The position numbers were made by a program, and so were the translations under genes. The notes under the pieces were generated by a model that had not been told where the DNA came from, made no database searches, and saw nothing but the letters and a program-made list of their open reading frames with translations. From positions 806,001-870,000 of the forward strand of contig CP137326.1 in NCBI GenBank assembly GCA_033182465.1: DNA of 64,000 nt, in the 5' to 3' direction. This DNA is from Sanghuangporus weigelae. Lineage: Eukaryota > Basidiomycota > Agaricomycetes > Hymenochaetales > Hymenochaetaceae. This document shows, in pieces, positions 34,610 through 45,896 of the stretch (its first letter is position 1; each line of letters opens with the position of its first letter).

Positions 34610-35085
34610 TTACATCTTGCCCTTTTTCCTCAATTGCTCCTCGTCCTCGGCCTTCAGCTCAGCGTCAATCTCTGCACCGCGAGAAGGTTCATTTCCATGC
34701 ATCACAGCAGGTGCTCGAGGATCCTTTTTGAGCGCTTCAACCTCCTGAGGGACATCGTGTTCCCTTTTCTAAAGCGAAGAAAGACTCGGCTCAGTCTCGA
34801 CGCTTGGGTAATTGTGCCACCTACATTTGCTTCTGCATCAAGTCTGTTCCCTATGGTTCTTTCATCTTTCGAATCGAGCGAACGATGTGAGTTTGCCTGG
34901 CCGGCTTCGTAGCGAGTCGGGGCATGTTCTGTGATCGCTTCTTTCTCTTCACGAGTGTATGTACTGCAACAGTAGAATAAGCTCATGACGTTCATAATGA
35001 ACAATGGAAGTGTCCCGAACCGCTGGTCCCCGTCGTTGTAGACTTGAGGGTTCCCAACATTTGATTGCATTGCACCAGACGACAT
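34610..35085 (-). CDS. small hydrophilic protein, conserved-looking
   Basis: Three exons (35085-35021, 34963-34825, 34768-34610) join to 120 residues through 57- and 56-base GT-AG introns. The product is highly charged, with no Cys and no hydrophobic span. Blocks are MSSGAMQSNVGNPQVYNDGD, RYEAGQANSHRSLDSKDERT, EVEALKKDPRAPAVMHGNEP and SRGAEIDAELKAEDEEQLRK. Similar short fungal proteins carry this APA-x-HGNEPS-x-GA-x-ID-x-EL signature, and their role is not known to me. The composition resembles stress-protective, intrinsically disordered proteins, but that is inference. Confidence 0.72.
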
Positions 35086-36621
35086 TCCGATAATGAATAT
35101 GATAAGTTGCTGGTGGATTCTATGGTGATAGTAGGAGTCTGAGATTCTCCTAGCAAATTTGAGATTATGTATGATGCTAGCAGCACCAGAGCTAATGGTG
35201 ACGTCAGGCTTTTGTTCACCGACTCGGCTGGCTTTGACTTGTGGGTCCACTCCAATTCCCTTTTATGGTAGGATAGTAAGATATTGACGACGAGCCACAT
35301 TGATATTCTTTTTTAAGATCTGAAACGATCTGGCGTTGCACACAAATGTTGGAATATTACAATGAAGAAGCTTGAAAGGTATTGCGAAGTTAGCTAAGTG
35401 CCACCTGAAAGAACGTGCCTTCAGCGCTGATAATTTCGTCAAAGAATTACAAGTGTCGGACGTATTGACATAATATGTATCCTTAAACAAAATCGAACAC
35501 AAAGTATTCGGCGCCTCACTATCTCACTCGAAGACTTCTTTGGACCGAATCTGAAGCCCCAAATGCAGACGTATTCTTACACTGTTCGCAAACGTACCAC
35601 TGCTTATAGCTCGAGGGACAGATGCTTCGAGTCGCATGCATGTAGCGGGTAGTATCGTTGAATCGATTTAAATTGCTTCACTTCGACGCACGCACCGGTC
35701 GTAAAATGTTGACGATTGACAATGCCTCCCCGAGTCTGCGAAGGATAATCGGCAGTCTCAACCGAGCCGGGTGGACTTTCGGTCCAAGTCGAATACTCGT
35801 GACCCAAAAACATACGACACAGAATTAGCTGAGTAACTGTAACTGTAACGTAGATATCAGATATTGCTCCATGATTTGCCAACATCGATTATCTTGGCTC
35901 CGGTCTATTAACACCGAGCAATTGTACATCAACTTTAAAAATAATTGAAGTGTTGTTCCTGATCACACCCCTTATGGATCGGAGACGGGCGCCAGGCGCG
36001 TTGGGTCTGGAGAATCGCACCGTTATAGCGACCGAGAGTCATAAGGGATGGACACGTGCGCAATTGGACCGCTGTGAAATGGAATCAGATTATTGCAAAG
36101 TACCGAGGTTCCTTCTTATACAATTCAATACCCTTGCCTCGGATATACCACTCTGATCAAAGAATGACCTTCGCGTATTTGAGATACTTATGTCAAGCAG
36201 CCCTCGGTTACACCCGTGAGTATCGCGAAAACCATCTCGGAGCAGGGAAGCGACCCGACTATCAGGCGTTAAAGTCGATGGTATTTGACGTTATGGAACG
36301 CTGGAAGCGCGAGGTAAGTGAGCAGCACTGCCGTAAAGCCTGGGTATATCCGTTTTGGGAGATAACCAACGGTTGTTTCCCCACAGATATCATCGCCGCA
36401 TTCGTAAATCCGTTTCATCCTTAGCAAGCAGGATGTAATCGACATCGATCGACCAACGACCACGTGCACGACACTGGTGTCCTTTAAGACTTGAGGATCA
36501 GGGGCATATTAACGTTAATTACACTAATATTCATGCCATGACAACCTTGCCAGTCCTTGGGAATATCAAAAAGGTCCACAGCGAAATGTGCAATGTCTGA
36601 TTGATAAAGCCATCACTAAGG
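35086..36621. other. intergenic, possible unrecognised exon
   Basis: About 1.5 kb between two minus-strand genes. On the plus strand, a frame ending in KSMVFDVMERWKRE stops at a consensus donor GTAAGT at 36314 with a strong acceptor TTTCCCCACAG ending near 36384. No in-frame ATG with family features precedes it, so no gene is called. The remainder shows nothing recognisable. Confidence 0.35.
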
Positions 36622-38202
36622 CTAAGGCATGTTCATGCGACAAACGGATCCATGGCCTGTATTTCCGTCGAATACGAAAAGATTTGCGATCGGCGGGTCC
36701 CGACCAGCAAGTGCTTTTAACATATCTTGAGCTAACATTCCACCGACAACGGCACAGACAGGCGAGAATTCATGCGCAGCAGTTGCAGCAAGACTCCTAA
36801 ACACAGTAAACTCATAAGAAGAAAAGGACAAAAGCCACCGAGGAAGACGTACTCTGTGATGTCCTGAGGTATCGCCTGTAATACCCGCTTGTTTATTTTC
36901 GCTGCTGAGAACAACGCATCGGCAATCCCCCCTATTTCACGGCCATCATTCTCCGTAGGTAAAGTCCCGTCATGTCGTGCTTGGAATTCCCACAAAGCTA
37001 TTGGGCAAAAAAGAGCGGGGTTAACAGATACATCGTTAGTGAATTCTTCGCGCACTCGCCTAAAACCGAGAAAACCGCCGCAGGGTTCAACTCCTTAGTT
37101 TGCACTCGATTCAGCTTCTCCCAGGAGTACGGTTGTAGTGCGGTTTTCAAGGGGCAGTATGTGAGTGTTTTCTTGACACGCCTGCCAGGATCTTTTGGAT
37201 CTGACGTATCCCTAACGATATCATAATCAAATGCATGAGAGCAAGTTCAGCGACCACTTCGAGGAAACTAACGGGGCAAGATATTCATGATCGATGAGGT
37301 CGGTGAAAATAAATCCGGTAAGTCCATATGTTCCCCCCGCGTAAAACGGCTTATTTTGAAGTCGACACGCATCGTTTATGCGCATCTTTTATTACGCGAA
37401 CAAAGAGTATGAACGTAGAACGCATACCGAATATTGACCGGCGATATACAAACCGGAAGAAAGAAATTTCTTTTTAGATGCTATTCGGTCGTAGTGGCGA
37501 AAAGTTACTTACCATAGTATTTCGATCCACGTCGGTAACACATACAAGATCTACGTCTGCAAGGCTCACTTGCATCGCACCCGGCTCTAAAGAGGCAAGA
37601 GACGGTATAGTTTCTACTGTCACTAAAGGGTTGAGACTTTCTATCCTTGGTTTCGCAGCATCTACTCGCTAAAATCAGAAGTGGGATACCAATCAAATGG
37701 CACATATGAAGATGTTACGCAAGCATGCGGATTTTTTCCGCAAGAATCAATAAGTGCTTGAATAAGCAAGGAACACAAGATACCTTCTTGCCGACGTCCT
37801 CCTCACGGAGGAAGAAGTCAGCCCCGAGATCCTCCTCGGATACATCCTTTTCGTCAACGACTATGAGCTTTCCAATGCCCGCGAGAACAAGATTTTTTGC
37901 GGTTTCTGTTGCGACACCTTTGAGACCCACGATCATTATCGTCGCATTGCGCATTCTATACCCCAGATTGTGAGAAATGATAATAATGGAAGGTAAGTAA
38001 GTTAACATTGAGGATGTACTTACCTCTGCTGAGCATCAAGGCCCCATAACCGGATCTGCCGATCATAAACTGCCGCTTCATCTGAGTTAGAGTCAGACAA
38101 AAGCACCGTAAGTAAAGACTGTTTTAATGTTTGGGAAAGAAAAGAAAAGACACGTTCTGAAAGGAAAGGTGTTTGACGAGATCTATTCAGTCTTCGTGTC
38201 AT
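36622..38202 (-). CDS. AOS1: SUMO-activating enzyme subunit 1 (E1)
   Basis: Eight exons (38202-38154, 38081-38024, 37955-37784, 37668-37513, 37385-37273, 37211-37060, 36997-36853, 36796-36622) join to 339 residues, the normal size. The product pairs with UBA2 to adenylate SUMO in the nucleus. Blocks in order are AVYDRQIRLWGLDAQQRMRN, the nucleotide-binding MIVGLKGVATETAKNLVLAG, LVVTVETIPSL-type segment (as LNPLVTVETIPSLASL), DLVCVTDVDRNTM, FYAGGTYGLTGFIFTDLI, NPAAVFSVLALWEFQARHDG and VVGGMLAQDMLKALAGRDPP. It has no catalytic-cysteine domain, as expected for Aos1. The intron at 37059-36998 needs a GC donor (GCGAGT); no GT donor joins VFSVL to ALWEF in frame. The first exon model is tentative. 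Confidence 0.87.
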
Positions 38203-39165
38203 TCGCAATACACCTATACGGACTTTCTACGGAAAATACAACAGATCGCTGAATGACGGTGCAGACTCTACACAGAGGAAAAATAGATCACGCGCTCGTC
38301 ATGGAGAGGAGAACGTGAATACGAGGTTTGCAAAGCCCGATCAATTTACCTTCCGTGATTTGCAATGGGACGGTTTTACTGACAACTGAGGGATCCGAAA
38401 ACATAGTACCCCGAGGATTCCTGTGGGATGTTTAGACCCGAATACTTCTTCCACAAGAACGCATAAGAGACAAACGCAGGTTAGACTCAGGTACAACAGA
38501 GGCGAAGCCGCTTAGGACGCGAAATGTCACTAGCGGAAGTTCGTTCCTTGCACTGAAGAGCTTTGCAAGTACGAGGCTCCTTATAGCAATCGACCGAACC
38601 AATCTGAGGTTGACAGATCAGATTGCTGATGTTTTAATGACAAGGAGTACGTACTGAAATGTGTCGGCACAGTTATAGGTCGCGGTAGCAATACAAGTTC
38701 ATTCAGCTCCGCGTAGTTCAGCCCGGCACCTCCCGCGAATTAAGTCCAGATTACATCAGCAATGCCTCCAATAATTCATTTTCATAAGTACATGCTCGTT
38801 ACCGAACCCCTTGTATATATAATGCTTAATAATCTGAGAGGTTGTCCGCCAGTGAAGACGAATGCTAGTAAAGATGGAAAAGGAGACGAGTGGAGAGAAG
38901 AAGTAAATAGAGGAGAGATATTCGTAAAATCCTATCAGTTGACACAACCCAGAAGATACCAAGGAAAGGTAGTTAGATATCAATGCTATCGGGTACAGTT
39001 AAAAGCAGCGTAGCGCATGCGCGGCATGGTATAATGCGCTACTGTTCGAAAAATAAATAATAAGCGTACATTTATACTTATATTGAACGATCGGCCAAGA
39101 GGGTAGAAGTACTCGAGCCAGTATGCTTAGACGAACTCGAGCACGGCGCCAGAGTAATATTTATT
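38203..39165. other. intergenic, AOS1 upstream
   Basis: Nearly 1 kb between AOS1 and the 3' end of the transcription factor gene, both on the minus strand. Only scattered short frames were seen; no family, tRNA or repeat was recognised. Confidence 0.45.
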
Positions 39166-42056
39166 TCAGCTGCTGAGCATTGCAGCCGAGTCTCCACTCG
39201 ATCCGCCGTCGCGGTCATCATCCAATCTATCGAAGAAAGGGATCAGCGACGCCGCCTAATGTCAGAAGGAAGATTATACGAACAAATAATTCCTTTCGAT
39301 CTCGGATAGAATTGAGAGGAAGTCCCCTATAATTTTTATGGATGTCAATCAGTCAGGCAACATACTTTCTGATGGAGGCCACGCACATAGATAAGCGTGT
39401 GCACGCGCGGCCGACGCGGGTGCCGTCTCGGCTTTGCGAACAGCATCCAGTAGTGTCGACGCGACAAAGCGAACTTTGTGCACAAGTGAAGGCCCATTGG
39501 TCGCGATAGACTGAATCGGGATTGAATGAAGAACATTAAGCAAATCGCTTGCCACAGCTTCCCGGCCTTCGGCGACAGCTTGCTCGTGTTCTTCAATCCC
39601 TCGCGCATCGTTTGTGCCACGTAATTGTGCGATGAGCTCGTCCCGGTACTGTTCGATCACGAACCTCACCAATTGCTATATTTTGCGAGGAGAGAGAAGA
39701 TTGGAGCAGTAGGAGGTATTTTCAGACCGTGGAAGGGAAAGGAACAGTGCATGGACGAATGGGGATGACAGTCAGCAAGAGTCAAGTATAACGTCCGAGA
39801 GGAAGACACACTTGTGTGACATATAGGTTCGCCTGCATGACGAGGAAGGCATTCATTGCATTCGCACGGCTGGCATTCGGGTTGTCAAAGAAGTCTTTGA
39901 CCTCAGCGAATGTTGCTTGGCGGAATCCGGCGCCTCCAAGTTCCGCCGGCAGGTGAGATACTTGCACTCCTGCGCTTTTCAAGCGTAAAGGGGGCGGAGC
40001 GTGCATGAGGGCTGACATGATTCGGGTATGAAGCGATCGAACCTCCTCAAGCCGAGCCGTTGCGAAAGGTCCTTGCGGTGGCGAGCGTTTATCCACCCGA
40101 ATGCGAACCTGGATCTCACCGAGCAATGCGAAGATTCGCGAGATGTAGTTGAGACCCGATATGATGGCAGTCTTTCCAGTCGGTTGAGGTAGGATTCCAT
40201 TTGGTGTGATACTAAGAGTGTATGAACGTTAACGATCTCCATTGGACGAACCTCGGTAAAGGTTCGGGAGGAGGAGAGTGGGAAAGAGAACGCACTACTC
40301 ATCGTCGACCTCTTTAGGGAAATGGACCGTACAATCCTCGTCACGTAGACAAATCGGGCGACCCAGCAAAATTGACATGGATTTATCTGCGCCGAATAAT
40401 AGCCAGAAAGTCCGCCGTCGTACTTCGCACTCAATGGGATCAAGTCCCTCATATGACGCTTCTTCGTGCATATGCAATGTCACAGCGATATGCGCTGCCT
40501 CCCCAAAAGATGCGTGAGATGTTGCGTCGTGTCCCTCACAGAAGTGATATACGGTATCACTGTAAGCGGATGAACCAAGTCGATGGCGAGAAATTTCAGC
40601 CAAAATGAGAAACAAAATGACAGGCGAGAAAGTCAAAAATACGCACAAGTAGCGAATGACAACATGAACCGATTGTGGAGGGTCGTACGATGCCACAGTG
40701 ATATGCCGGCTGGATTCATGGCATATCTGGGCAAGCTTACGCACAGTGTGACGCTCCATGGGTAGATATGAACGTGGAACTTGCACCAACGTGGACGCGC
40801 ATGTTGACATGACCAAAGCGAAAAATAGTGGATCGCGCTCTTCTCTTCGCGAATGCAGATCCGCCATGAAAGATGGCTTATGCACGCAGGGTGTGAGCGG
40901 ATACACAAAATCGAAGAAGAGATTGATAATGAGCATAATAGTCTCTCGCGGAGCAACATCCTCGAGTCGGTGAGGACGATAATAGTAGGACAATGGCGGG
41001 AGGGCATTAGGCGGAGGTACGGGGAGCTGAGCCTGCTGTTTGTATGCTACAGACCAGTTATAAAGCGGATAAGTGCTGAAACTTTCAGAGGCTGAAGAGT
41101 TTCCCGTAATTGAGCGTGGGGCTCCTAAGGGCGGACCCGTAGCTGATGATTCAGATACACGGCGAGTGATGTTTGGGATAGTGGGCATACCAGGGTAATG
41201 CGGATGATATGTATCGGCAGCAATAGGGTACCGCGACGGGGGGATAGCAGCTGAGGACGACATGCCATTGATGGGATTAATTGATGATTCGAGGAAAGGC
41301 GAAGTTGGATTTTGCGAAGGTACGACCGTTGGGGGCTGCGCCGGGCTCTTCCTGGACGCGCCTGATCCTGGCGAGGTTGGGTCTGCGATGTCGGTGCCAT
41401 TTCCTGCGGCTTGTGCAGCAGCTGCAGCAGCCGCCGCCTCCTGAAGGCGACGTAGATATCTTCAATATCGCCGTCAACACTCTTGGCCACAAAAAGTATA
41501 AAATCTAAATCTTTTTGCTCACAAATTCGGCGGACCGCGCTTTTTGGGCTGGTAATCATACGTACATGGGATTCCAAGAGCTATACAGTGCTTGCAGGAT
41601 GTCTGTGGGTCATCTTGGTTATCCCTTGCGCAACGCACTTTGCGAGCCCGACAAGCATCACAACCTGCAAGGCGATCAGGAAGCGGCCCGGACCGGGACG
41701 GAGCTGCTCACTCACTCTGGGACTGGCGTCTGTTGTTCGAAAAGACCATCGAGTTAGAAATCACAGAAGATATTGCATAGAATGCGGAGGATCGGAATGG
41801 AGAGGAGGGATACAAGTATGTACGGAAGCGAGATGCAGAAATGCAGAGAGGGGCAGAGCGAGAGTCACGGTGTGGGGAAGGTCTGAGGTACAAAAGGCAT
41901 GCAGAGCGGGGAATACTCGGGGGCTTACTTTCTCTTGATAGGCTTTAGATTTTTTCCCTTCTCGGTGGACGCGTTCTCTGTGGGAGTGTTTGTGTCCGAC
42001 CCCGTCGATGCGGGGGACAGCGATTCTCGCTCGGCCTTTGTGCGCGCTACTGGCAT
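39166..42056 (-). CDS. Zn(II)2Cys6 fungal-specific transcription factor
   Basis: Nine exons (42056-41929, 41729-41716, 41664-41523, 41459-40647, 40559-40299, 40211-39812, 39675-39366, 39326-39280, 39255-39166) join to 734 residues. The zinc cluster is complete: Cys49, 52, 59, 71, 74 and 81 (CDACRARKVRC, then KHCIALGIPC), followed by KKRGPPNLYLRRLQE as in XlnR-like regulators. The Fungal_trans middle domain (FFDFVYPLTPCVHKPSFMAD, then RRRTFWLLFGADKSMSILLG) follows, and a C-terminal helical region ends in SAAMLSS. It should bind CGG-type sites in the nucleus; related factors control carbohydrate-degrading enzymes, but the target set here is unknown. Exon 2 is a 14-base microexon placing RQSQ before the first Cys. 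The last splice choice is less certain. Confidence 0.85.
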
Positions 42057-42872
42057 GGAGGACCTGGCTGGTCACGTGCCGATGCGGGATGGAGGAGAGA
42101 GCTCAATAATACAGCAAATGAATTGATGAGCACTGGCGGCGTTCACAGGTGAAGGAGGGGCGCGGAAGCGGGAGTAAAGTCGTGTGCAAGGCTGGAGTAA
42201 GCACGCGGATTTATAGAGAGAGGATGGTGAGCAGAGAAGGTTCTGAGCAAGTGCGATACGGATCTGGCTATGTACCAGACCAGGAGAATTAAATAGTCAT
42301 TATATTCTAAACCTCTATCGGTCTAGCTGTATTCCATCCCTACGGAGTATGTAAACCACATGCGTATGTTTTTCGTCCAGTCTTCCTTTCCCTTTTTTGT
42401 TTTTTCTATTCTCGAGAATTAATCTCCTGCGTTGTCCTGAGCTGCTCTGGCTATCGATATCCAAGTCCGTTGTCTTCTAGGCATCCCAGATCCAGGCCCA
42501 TCTAGTGTTCTAATATTCTGTCTCATTATCTCGACACTGTGCAGACAATCGAGGCACCCGGTTCTGTCTCTATCAATTTCTCGACAACCTATATACTGTA
42601 TTCTCGAATTGGGTTTCCAATGCAACGACCCAGCTGCGCCGTCCTCGGGGTCTCGTACCTCGTCATCAAGTTTGATCCCAAATAAATGAACTCGAGATCC
42701 CCTCCGCTCCCAGCCTTAATCCCGTGGCCGACCGGCCTTCCCGACAGCTCAGACGTGTCGCGTGGTCTTTTCCCGTGTGCTTCCCCTTCTCGGTCTCTTT
42801 AACCGCGACATATGCTCGTAAACCGCTTTGTTTTTACAGTTGCACACAAATCAGACTTTAGACAGAGCCAAT
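42057..42872. promoter_or_regulatory. transcription factor upstream region
   Basis: Holds the promoter and leader of the minus-strand transcription factor gene and the 3' flank of the PPR-like gene. No coding exon was supported and no specific binding site was identified. Confidence 0.4.
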
Positions 42873-45800
42873 TCAGACCCCTTCGAATCCGCCAGAGCCT
42901 AATTCAGCGATCATCCTATCCCTTTCTTCCACCCCTATCGTTCCTTTCGCCGTTGCCTTCGCTACTAGCCTGGCAATTCCATGACGCAACTCCCTTTGCT
43001 GACCAGTCTCGTAGAGCGTCGTGGTCTCCAGTAACTGCTTCCAGAAGTACAAGGCCAGCCCGACCTCTTCTAATCGGAGAGCGGCACCGACACATCGTTC
43101 GCCAAAATCGTACGGTATGGCCGAGTTTCGATACGACTCTGTCTTGATTAGCGAGTAGGCCTGCCGTAGGAATGTTCTATGCATCCAATCGTCCGTCGGG
43201 ACCTGCCCCACTGCAGTCCCTTCAGAGGAGCAGCAGGAATCCACTAGAGCAATCAGAAGGCCAGTCCCAACATCTGCAGTCAACTTTGCGTGGCCAGCGC
43301 GCATTGCTCTCGAATATACGCGACTTGCTCGTTTCGTGTTCCCCTTCTTAAGCCAACCAAATATGACAGCAGTGAATGTCAGAATGTTTAAATGCATGCC
43401 CTCCTGAAGCATCAGACCCAACATCTCTTCAGCACGCATTGGGTCCCGCGCTGCCATCGCTATCATGACAACATTCATGTCATGAGTGTCAGGAATCTCC
43501 TTCCGGTCGACAACTGTTTGTAAGGCTTGCATACTTTGCCGCACACTTCCAAGCATGTCCGATGCTCGCGCGAGAGCATTCAAATCGTGGTGCGAGGCTC
43601 TATGCAAAGGCTCTTTAGCTCGTCTATATGCGTCAAGGACCTTGTGCGCGAAAACAATATACTCGTCGGGCTCCGGTTCGTCAGAAACACCAGGGTTCCT
43701 GGTAACCGGTTCGGAGACGTCATACCGGCCAGGACGCTCTACGTCAGTAGGCGCTAGTATAGTTTCGGTTATGTCGTGTTGCGAAGCTGACCTAGTCTTC
43801 CAGGCGTCCGTTATCTCCAATTCGAGATCGTCCGTTTCCGGAATTGTATTCATCCCGTCTGAATCATCTCGCTTCACCGATGTCCCTGCTCGAAACGAAG
43901 GAACCGTAGGATTTTTGCCACTAGAAGTTTGTCGTAGAACGGTAAGAGAAGCCGTTGTGCCGAAACAGCAACTTTGAGCGCCTTGATCTGACGAGTAGTT
44001 AGACAAATTACTCGCGGCCACATCCCTTAATTTCGTCTCCTTGGTTCCGCTCATATCTCGTTCTCCATCCTCTACCTCCCGAGAATTCTTGGCAGTCATA
44101 TCACTGATCCCCTTGAATAGTTTTACTATGCCAACCATGCACCTCGTATGTCCAGTAACCATTTTATTTCCGGGTCCGACTGCATAGCGTTCCCATAATG
44201 AGCGGGTCTCGGCGACGTTGCCCCCGGCTGCGCAAATTGCTATGACATCTCCACGCTCGTACAAGCTTACTTCATTGGGAGATCTGATAATATCCTGCAC
44301 AAGGAGTCGTGCTAATTTGAGGTTCTTCTTTTGATGAACAAGATGTCCTAAAAGCCACGGAAGCACTCCGCCATGAAGAAGCCCATTGATGTACTGATCG
44401 AAGTCACAGGTCGAACGTAGAGTTACGTACATTAGCTCTGCGGCACTTGTAGCGTTCATCTCTCGAGCAGTTTTGAAGAAAGTATGAATAAGAGCATTAT
44501 TCAACCTGATCGTCGGAAATCGTGATAACATGAGGCCGACAATCTGGCTGCACCGCGTGAGCTTCGATGCATCAGCTATAAGAAAGCTCGAAAACAGGTC
44601 ATTGACGAGTGTCGAATAATGTTCCTGCTCCTTGGTACTCATAACAGCATCTGTTGCGAGTCTTGTTTTCGAAAACTCCTCCGCTTGAACTCGCTCCTCG
44701 CCGCTTACGAATCCTGTATAAAGTTTCGTGTTCGCAAGATATCCAGCTTCGAGTTCCGCGTTCAGGAGATATTCCGCTTGGCGTTTCTTGCCAGTAGGGT
44801 CTTCTATTCGAAGAACCTGCAAAGCTCGGTCTGGCCAACCATAGTATGCGGACCAGCGTAAAAGCACTGATACCATGAAGTTGTGGAAATCGAGCTCTGA
44901 ATCAGACTGCCTGATGACCCGCGATGGAATAAATCCGTTTCGTAAGAGTGCCTCCAGAAACCCGAATGACAGGCTATGCAACCCGTTGGTGACCATAAGG
45001 TGAACCAGGCGATGTAATCTTGACAGTATGGACTCAACCGATTGCTCTGCTGTCAGAGACTCGCTGCCTTTGGATTTGGGATCATATACGACTTTCCTGG
45101 CGGGCATATTCCGGACGCAACGAAGAAGCGGCTCCAGAAGGGGAGTGATGCGGTGCCAGTCGGCAGATAACGAGATAACTGACTTCAGGACACCATCCAG
45201 ACAATCAAAAGTAAGATTGGGTCGGGTCCTGGATGGCTGTTGGTCCAACAGAAGTGCTTTGAAGAGGTCTAGCACGTTGATATGTTGCTGTAGGGGAATG
45301 GGGCCTGGGGGTCTGGGAATATGAGAGGAAGCTAAGACTTTGAGAACATTTTCCATGGCCCGATGATGTCTCTCTACCTCTTCGTCTCCCTTTCCTTCTC
45401 GGACTAGGTCTGCAAGCTCTATGCTATCCTCGACGACAGAGTCAAGGACCTTCATCTCGCCGGTGAATACGCAATGTTCTGCGATGTATACGAAGACTTC
45501 TGGACAAGTAGTCATGAGCGATTGGGCACCACGACGTCGCAGCTCGAGATAGACACTCGTGTAAGTCATTCCTGCAGCACGGGAATAACCTGTTCCAGGG
45601 TCGCGTCTTTTCGAAGCAGGAACCTCTTTTCGAGCCTCGACCGTTCGTCGAATGATACTGAGCAGCTCCCTGTCCTTCAAGTGTTGCAGAGGGGCACCTG
45701 AGCGTAGTGCGGACCCGGAGCTGGGACCCGTCAACGACATCGCTTGAGCATTGGAGCTTGAGGAGAGGGATAATTTGGACACCTGAGGGGATGGGGAGCG

Positions 45801-45896
45801 GTAGTGCCAGAAACCTGACCCTGAGGCTCTTGATGAGGAGGACACATGAGACTGAGGTATGGCCAGTTTGCGCAGTGCACGTCGACGTAAAAACAT
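42873..45896 (-). CDS. long PPR-like mitochondrial protein
   Basis: One intronless frame of 1007 residues. The first 25 residues (MFLRRRALRKLAIPQSHVSS) are basic and Ser-rich, fitting a mitochondrial presequence. Helical-hairpin segments near the C-terminus, such as HDMNVVMIAMAARDPMRAEE followed by TFTAVIFGWLKKGNTKRASR, match the 35-residue PPR rhythm; earlier helices are more degenerate. An acidic, disordered spacer separates N- and C-terminal helical parts. PPR proteins bind mitochondrial RNA for stability or translation; the target is unknown. A 3 kb gene with no intron stands out here. Confidence 0.75.
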   Translation of the reverse strand: MFLRRRALRKLAIPQSHVSSSSRASGSGFWHYRSPSPQVSKLSLSSSSNAQAMSLTGPSSGSALRSGAPLQHLKDRELLSIIRRTVEARKEVPASKRRDPGTGYSRAAGMTYTSVYLELRRRGAQSLMTTCPEVFVYIAEHCVFTGEMKVLDSVVEDSIELADLVREGKGDEEVERHHRAMENVLKVLASSHIPRPPGPIPLQQHINVLDLFKALLLDQQPSRTRPNLTFDCLDGVLKSVISLSADWHRITPLLEPLLRCVRNMPARKVVYDPKSKGSESLTAEQSVESILSRLHRLVHLMVTNGLHSLSFGFLEALLRNGFIPSRVIRQSDSELDFHNFMVSVLLRWSAYYGWPDRALQVLRIEDPTGKKRQAEYLLNAELEAGYLANTKLYTGFVSGEERVQAEEFSKTRLATDAVMSTKEQEHYSTLVNDLFSSFLIADASKLTRCSQIVGLMLSRFPTIRLNNALIHTFFKTAREMNATSAAELMYVTLRSTCDFDQYINGLLHGGVLPWLLGHLVHQKKNLKLARLLVQDIIRSPNEVSLYERGDVIAICAAGGNVAETRSLWERYAVGPGNKMVTGHTRCMVGIVKLFKGISDMTAKNSREVEDGERDMSGTKETKLRDVAASNLSNYSSDQGAQSCCFGTTASLTVLRQTSSGKNPTVPSFRAGTSVKRDDSDGMNTIPETDDLELEITDAWKTRSASQHDITETILAPTDVERPGRYDVSEPVTRNPGVSDEPEPDEYIVFAHKVLDAYRRAKEPLHRASHHDLNALARASDMLGSVRQSMQALQTVVDRKEIPDTHDMNVVMIAMAARDPMRAEEMLGLMLQEGMHLNILTFTAVIFGWLKKGNTKRASRVYSRAMRAGHAKLTADVGTGLLIALVDSCCSSEGTAVGQVPTDDWMHRTFLRQAYSLIKTESYRNSAIPYDFGERCVGAALRLEEVGLALYFWKQLLETTTLYETGQQRELRHGIARLVAKATAKGTIGVEERDRMIAELGSGGFEGV

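Noticed and set aside
38282-38760. Possible decayed coding sequence upstream of AOS1
   Set aside because: Short protein-like stretches (such as KPDQFTFRDLQWDGFT) are broken by stops in all frames and match no family I know.
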